Shown here: positions 59,690 to 64,000 of the stretch, piece after piece
Layout of the letters: each line of letters begins with the position of its first letter
How positions within the stretch are numbered: the stretch's first letter is position 1
Assembly: GCA_033239005.1 (NCBI GenBank)
Contig: BSQZ01000001.1
Coordinates: forward strand, 31,386,758 to 31,450,757
Reading direction: 5' to 3'
Length of the DNA stretch: 64,000 nucleotides
From: Lamellibrachia satsuma
Lineage: Eukaryota; Annelida; Polychaeta; Sabellida; Siboglinidae
The notes under the pieces: generated by a model
The model's input: only the letters and a program-made list of their open reading frames with translations
The model's database searches: none
Told to the model about the DNA's origin: nothing
Position numbers and translations under genes: made by a program

Positions 59690-60185
59690 GTCAGGCAGGC
59701 CACCAGTTTAACAGGCCAGCAGTCTGATGGGCCAGCAGTCTGACAGGCCAGCAGTCTGATGGGCCAGCAGTCTGATGGGCCAGCAGTCTGACAGGCCAGC
59801 AGTCTGATGGGCCAACAGTCTGTTGAGCCAGCAGTCTAATGGGCCAGCAGTCCGATGGGCCAACAGTCTAACAGGCCAGCAGTCTAACAGGCCAGCAGTC
59901 TGACAGACCAGCAGTATGACGGGCCAGCAGTCTAACAGGCCAGCAGTATGACGGGCCAACAGTCTAACAGGCTGGCAGTCTGATGGGCCAGCAGTCTGGC
60001 AGGCCATATGTCTGATGGGTCAACAGTCTGGCAGGCCAGCAGTCTGATGGGCCAGCAATCTGATGGGCCAGCAATCTGATGAGTCAGCAGTCTGACGTGG
60101 GCCAGCAGTCTGATGGGCCAGCAGTCTGACGAGCCAACAGTCTGGCAGGCCAGCAGTCTGATGGGCCAGCAGTCCGGCGGGCAAG
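59690..60185. repeat. 16-bp minisatellite (GGCCAGCAGTCTGATG), about 30 copies
   Basis: Period 16, variants CTGATGG, CTGACAG, CTAACAG, TATGACG. The minus-strand frame reading LLARHTAGL survives because 48 bp (three units) is in frame; it is an artefact. Confidence 0.95.
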
Positions 60186-61239
60186 CAGTTTGCTACTCCA
60201 AGCACCTCCTGTTCACTGCACACAGAGCCATGGCTTGTTTTTACATCCACTGGAACAACACAATTGAGACACACTGGGCAAGAAATGATGTGTAAAATGC
60301 AGCCATGGTTGTCCCAGTTTTAATTAAGGGTGCTGACTTACAGAGCAGGGATCAAAGGATTCCCTGTGATTAAATTAGTTTACCCAGGACTTCCTTTGAT
60401 ATTGGGATCTACCATCAAGGGTGAGCCTATGTAAGGACATTATTACCCTGGCACTGTGGATCATTAGTTGACTTGAAAGAAGTGTTAGTGTATGTCATCT
60501 GTCACAGTTGGGGTAACAGATGCTGGGGCTGTCTGGGTGTCTGCAGGGTGGGGGGGTACCATCAGGGTCTGCTGCGTCTCCTGTCTTCCCCAGGTGGCAT
60601 TAGGGTCTGCTGTGATTGTGGGATGTGGACAGTCCCCAGTTAATTCATCACCTCCAGTTATACTCAGAAACATCTCATGCTTTACTCGTTGTGGCTTTTG
60701 GGCCGGAACGTAGGTTTGGGGCTGCAGTGTGGGTTTGGGGTCAGTAATACTTGGTATGAAAAATAAGGAAAACATGATAAAACAATTCAACATTACCATA
60801 TTAAATCCGCCACCAATAAAACATATGGCAGGTTCATTTTCTACAAGAACTGAGCTTTCTGGTTTTAGTCGTTCACAAGTTATTCAAAACTGTTGGTTGA
60901 AAAAAGAATTGAACCTTGAGCCCTTAGTGATTGTGAAGTCAAGCTCAAGAAATGTATATAGCCACATGTGCCTTCACTTTGCAATCCATCAAGTATGTAA
61001 GTGTGTTTATTCCCAATAATGACATCATCAAAGGGTAGCACCTGGGCAGAGAACTAGGTGTCAGCCAGGGGCAATTATTGGCAGGCCTGTAGGCACATAC
61101 CTAGTCTGCCCTAGGGGGTTCTCAGCATGCACAGTCTGGCCTAGTTGCAGACATGAAAGGGGCAGGGCAATGACACCATCTTTCTGTGCTGTCAGGGCTG
61201 GAGACAGGAAGATCTGGTTGATATTTATAAATTGATCTC
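60186..61239. other. Unique sequence, weak open frame only
   Basis: A 104-residue minus-strand frame at 60485-60799 has a hydrophobic start and a Pro/Thr-rich remainder, but no known domain, and its + complement is also open. Not supported as a gene. Confidence 0.4.
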
Positions 61240-61610
61240 CAGCAGGATCATTGGTTGTTTTTAATAAACAAATATTTCCAGCAGGATCATTGGTTGTCTT
61301 TAATAAACACACTTCTCCAGTAGGATCGTTGGTTGTCTTTAATAAACACACTTTTCCAATAGGATCATTGGTTGTCTTTAATAAACACACTTTTCCAGTA
61401 GGATCGTTGGTTGTCTTTAATAAACACACTTTTCCAGTAGGATCGTTGGTTGTCTTTAATAAATGCACTTTTCCAGTAGGATCGTTGGTTGTCTTTAATA
61501 AACACACTTCTCCAGTAAGATCATTGGTTGTATTTAATAAACACACTTTTCCAGTAGGATCGTTGGTTGTCGTTAATAAACACATATCTCCAGCAGGATC
61601 ACTGGTTGCT
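61240..61610. repeat. 39-bp minisatellite, about 9.5 copies
   Basis: CCAGTAGGATCGTTGGTTGT then CTTTAATAAACACACTTTT. 39 is a multiple of three, so frames are open on both strands: LVVFNKHTFPVGS on + and LLKTTNDPTGKVC on -. No signal peptide or known family. Treated as repeat artefact, though of the array frames these have the most ordinary amino-acid mix. Confidence 0.95.
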
Positions 61611-62149
61611 TGGGAAGCCTGGCCTAAGGAAACTGGCACGTGAAAATTATGCCCCATTAGTTGGCATTGATAATGTAGTTTTTGAGGCCAGTTCAGTTTT
61701 CAAGCGGAATTAGTTTATATAAGGATTACAATAGCCACACCACTGCATATACTGATGCTACTTAGGGGACTATATTTCATTTCTTCTAAGTAACAAATAG
61801 TCACTTGACACATGCTTCTTGGTATTGATGTCAGACAGGGGAAGATGATAGACGGTAGGGGGTATGGTGGTGTCAATCTAGTTGGCTTAAATACAATCTG
61901 GTGTGCCCAGGTAGGGTAGCCCTTGGATATGTAATTGACCTACTCAAGAGAAAGCTGATGTCAGCTTCAGAAATAAAAACAATGTCAACTCTAGCAAGGT
62001 ACAGAATGTCTGAACATAGTTAATATTCATTGCTCTATTCATGCAGGGTGATGCTATAAAAAGGCCTGTGAAAAACCAGTGACAGGAAATGAAGTCAGAG
62101 GAAATTTTTTTATAGAAAAAGGCACAGTTGTTAGTTGGAAATATAATCA
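61611..62149. other. Unique sequence, no gene recognised
   Basis: Nothing identified between the last two arrays. Confidence 0.5.
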
Positions 62150-64000
62150 TAGGAAGTAAAGTTACAGACAGGGTAGGAAATAAAGTCACAGTAAAGGTAG
62201 GACATAAAGTCACAGTAAGGATAGGAAATAAAGTCACAGTAAGGGTAAGAAATAAAGTCACAGTAGGGTAGGAAATAAAGTCACAGTAAGGGTAGGAAAT
62301 ACAGTCACAGTAAGGATAGGAAATAAAGTCACAGTAAGGGTAGGAAATAAAGTCACAGTAAGGATAGGAAATAAAGTCACAGTAAGGATAGGAAATAAAG
62401 TCACAGTAAGGGTAGGAAATAAAGTCACAGTAAGGATAGGAAATAAAGTCGCAGTAAGGGTAGGAAATAAAGTCGCAGTAAGGGTAGGAAATAAAGTCAC
62501 AGTAAGGGTAGGAAATACAGTCGCAGTAAGGATAGGAAATAAAGTCACAGTAAGGATAGGAAATAAAGTCACAGTAAGGGTAGGAAATAAAGTCACAGTA
62601 AGGGTAGGAAATAAAGTCGCAGTAAGGGTAGGAAATACAGTCGCAGTAAGGATAGGAAATAAAGTCACAGTAAGGGTAGGAAATAAAGTCACAGTAAGGG
62701 TAGGAAATAAAGTCACAGTAAGGGTAGGAAATAAAGTCACAGTAAGGGTAGGAAATAAAGTCACAGTAAGGGTAGGAAATAAAGTCACAGTAAGGGTAGG
62801 AAATACAGTCACAGTAAGGGTAGGAAATAAAGTCACAGTAAGGGTAGGAAATAAAGTCACAGTAAGGATAGGAAATAAAGTCACAGTAAGGGTAGGAAAT
62901 AAAGTCACAGTAAGGGTAGGAAATAAAGTCGCAGTAAGGGTAGGAAATAAAGTCGCAGTAAGGGTAGGAAATAAAGTCACAGTAAGGGTAGGAAATACAG
63001 TCGCAGTAAGGGTAGAAAATAAAGTCACAGTAAGGGTAGGACATAAAGTCACAGTAAGGATAGGAAATAAAGTCACAGTAAGGGTAGGAAATAAAGTCGC
63101 AGTAAGGATAGGAAATAAAGTCGCAGTAAGGGTAGGAAATAAAGTCGCAGTAAGGGTAGGAAATAAAGTCGCAGTAAGGGTAGGAAATAAAGTCACAGTA
63201 AGGGTAGGAAATACAGTCGCAGTAAGGATAGGAAATAAAGTCACAGTAAGGATAGGAAATAAAGTCACAGTAAGGGTAGGAAATAAAGTCACAGTAAGGG
63301 TAGGAAATAAAGTCGCAGTAAGGGTAGGAAATACAGTCGCAGTAAGGATAGGAAATAAAGTCACAGTAAGGGTAGGAAATACAGTCACAGTAAGGGTAGG
63401 AAATAAAGTCACAGTAAGGGTAGGAAATAAAGTCACAGTAAGGGTAGGAAATAAAGTCACAGTAAGGGTAGGAAATAAAGTCACAGTAAGGGTAGGAAAT
63501 AAAGTCACAGTAAGGGTAGGAAATAAAGTCACAGTAAGGGTAGGAAATAAAGTCACAGTAAGGGTAGGAAATAAAGTCACAGTAAGGGTAGGAAATAAAG
63601 TCACAGTAAGGGTAGGAAATAAAGTCACAGTAAGGGTAGGAAATAAAGTCACAGTAAGGGTAGGAAATAAAGTCACAGTAAGGGTAGGAAATAAAGTCAC
63701 AGTAAGGGTAGGAAATAAAGTCACAGTAAGGGTAGGAAATAAAGTCACAGTAAGGGTAGGAAATAAAGTCACAGTAAGGGTAGGAAATAAAGTCGCAGTA
63801 AGGGTAGGAAATAAAGTCACAGTAAGGGTAGGAAATAAAGTCGCAGTAAGGGTAGGAAATAAAGTCGCAGTAAGGGTAGGAAATAAAGTCACAGTAAGGG
63901 TAGGAAATAAAGTCACAGTAAGGGTAGGAAATAAAGTCACAGTAAGGGTAGGAAATAAAGTCACAGTAAGGATAGGAAATAAAGTCACAGTAAGGGTAGG
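62150..64000. repeat. 24-bp minisatellite, about 77 copies, continuing past the right edge
   Basis: Unit CACAGTAAGGGTAGGAAATA AAGT. Variable sites are CACAG/CGCAG, AGGGT/AGGAT and AATAAAG/AATACAG. The left end (62150-62280) is degenerate, with a shortened unit near 62262. A run of nearly identical units lies at about 63405-63790. A block near 62450-62690 recurs near 63146-63386. Two minus frames stay open (FPTLTVTL and SYPYCDFI octapeptide repeats, up to 576 residues) only because 24 is a multiple of three and the unit lacks stops. Confidence 0.97.

Noticed and set aside
60485..60799. 104-residue minus-strand frame with hydrophobic start
   Set aside because: Pro/Thr-rich remainder without family match, opposite strand also open, no splice evidence.
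61944..63044. 366-residue minus-strand frame of SYPYCDFI repeats
   Set aside because: Same 24-bp array in another frame; its non-repetitive C-terminus has no known domain.
62258..63988. 576-residue minus-strand open frame of FPTLTVTL repeats
   Set aside because: Lies wholly in the 24-bp array; a second frame is equally open. Explained by unit length divisible by three without stops.

Overview
This window looks like nuclear DNA from an animal, probably a marine invertebrate. I cannot name the phylum from sequence alone. The evidence is one spliced protein-kinase exon with consensus splice sites, tRNA-headed SINE copies, a LINE reverse-transcriptase tail, several MITE-like families, and many minisatellites. 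No bacterial operon, ribosome-binding site or long intact reading frame is present. The longest open frames all lie in tandem repeats whose unit length is a multiple of three, or are short chance frames.

The only gene piece I can support well is an internal exon at 20772-20938 (+). It encodes part of a CAMK/AMPK-related-type Ser/Thr kinase: the hinge, helix D/E and the HR of the HRD catalytic loop. I found no neighbouring kinase exon, so much of the window may be long introns of that gene plus intergenic sequence. A CpG-rich patch near 6.4 kb and several unique, high-complexity blocks (near 9.1, 19.3, 27.5, 29.2 and 32.3 kb) are candidates for other exons or conserved non-coding elements, but they are unproven.

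The rest is repeat landscape. Tandem arrays (units of 4 to about 190 bp) cover roughly 11 kb by my hand-drawn boundaries, ending in a 24-bp array that runs off the right edge (62150-64000). Dispersed elements are: (i) a family of about 420 bp with CAGACCTG/CAGGTCTG ends in seven complete or partial copies, two carrying an internal duplication; (ii) a second short AT-rich family in four copies; (iii) a family of about 150 bp in three copies, all in the same orientation; (iv) a tRNA-derived SINE family in three copies, and a second SINE-like family in two; (v) two 3'-end fragments of one LINE family; (vi) a 989-bp non-autonomous element at 24260-25248, flanked by TA, with related ends of about 100 bp that resemble pogo-type Tc1/mariner termini and carry symmetric CTCF-like motifs.

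Layout: 0-4.3 kb minisatellites; 4.3-20.7 kb mostly unique AT-rich sequence with SINEs and arrays; 20.8 kb kinase exon; 21-26 kb unique sequence plus the TIR element; 26-38 kb microsatellite, dispersed families and LINE tail; 38-57 kb mixed unique sequence, SINEs, MITEs and arrays; 57-64 kb unique sequence, then three protein-frame-compatible arrays.
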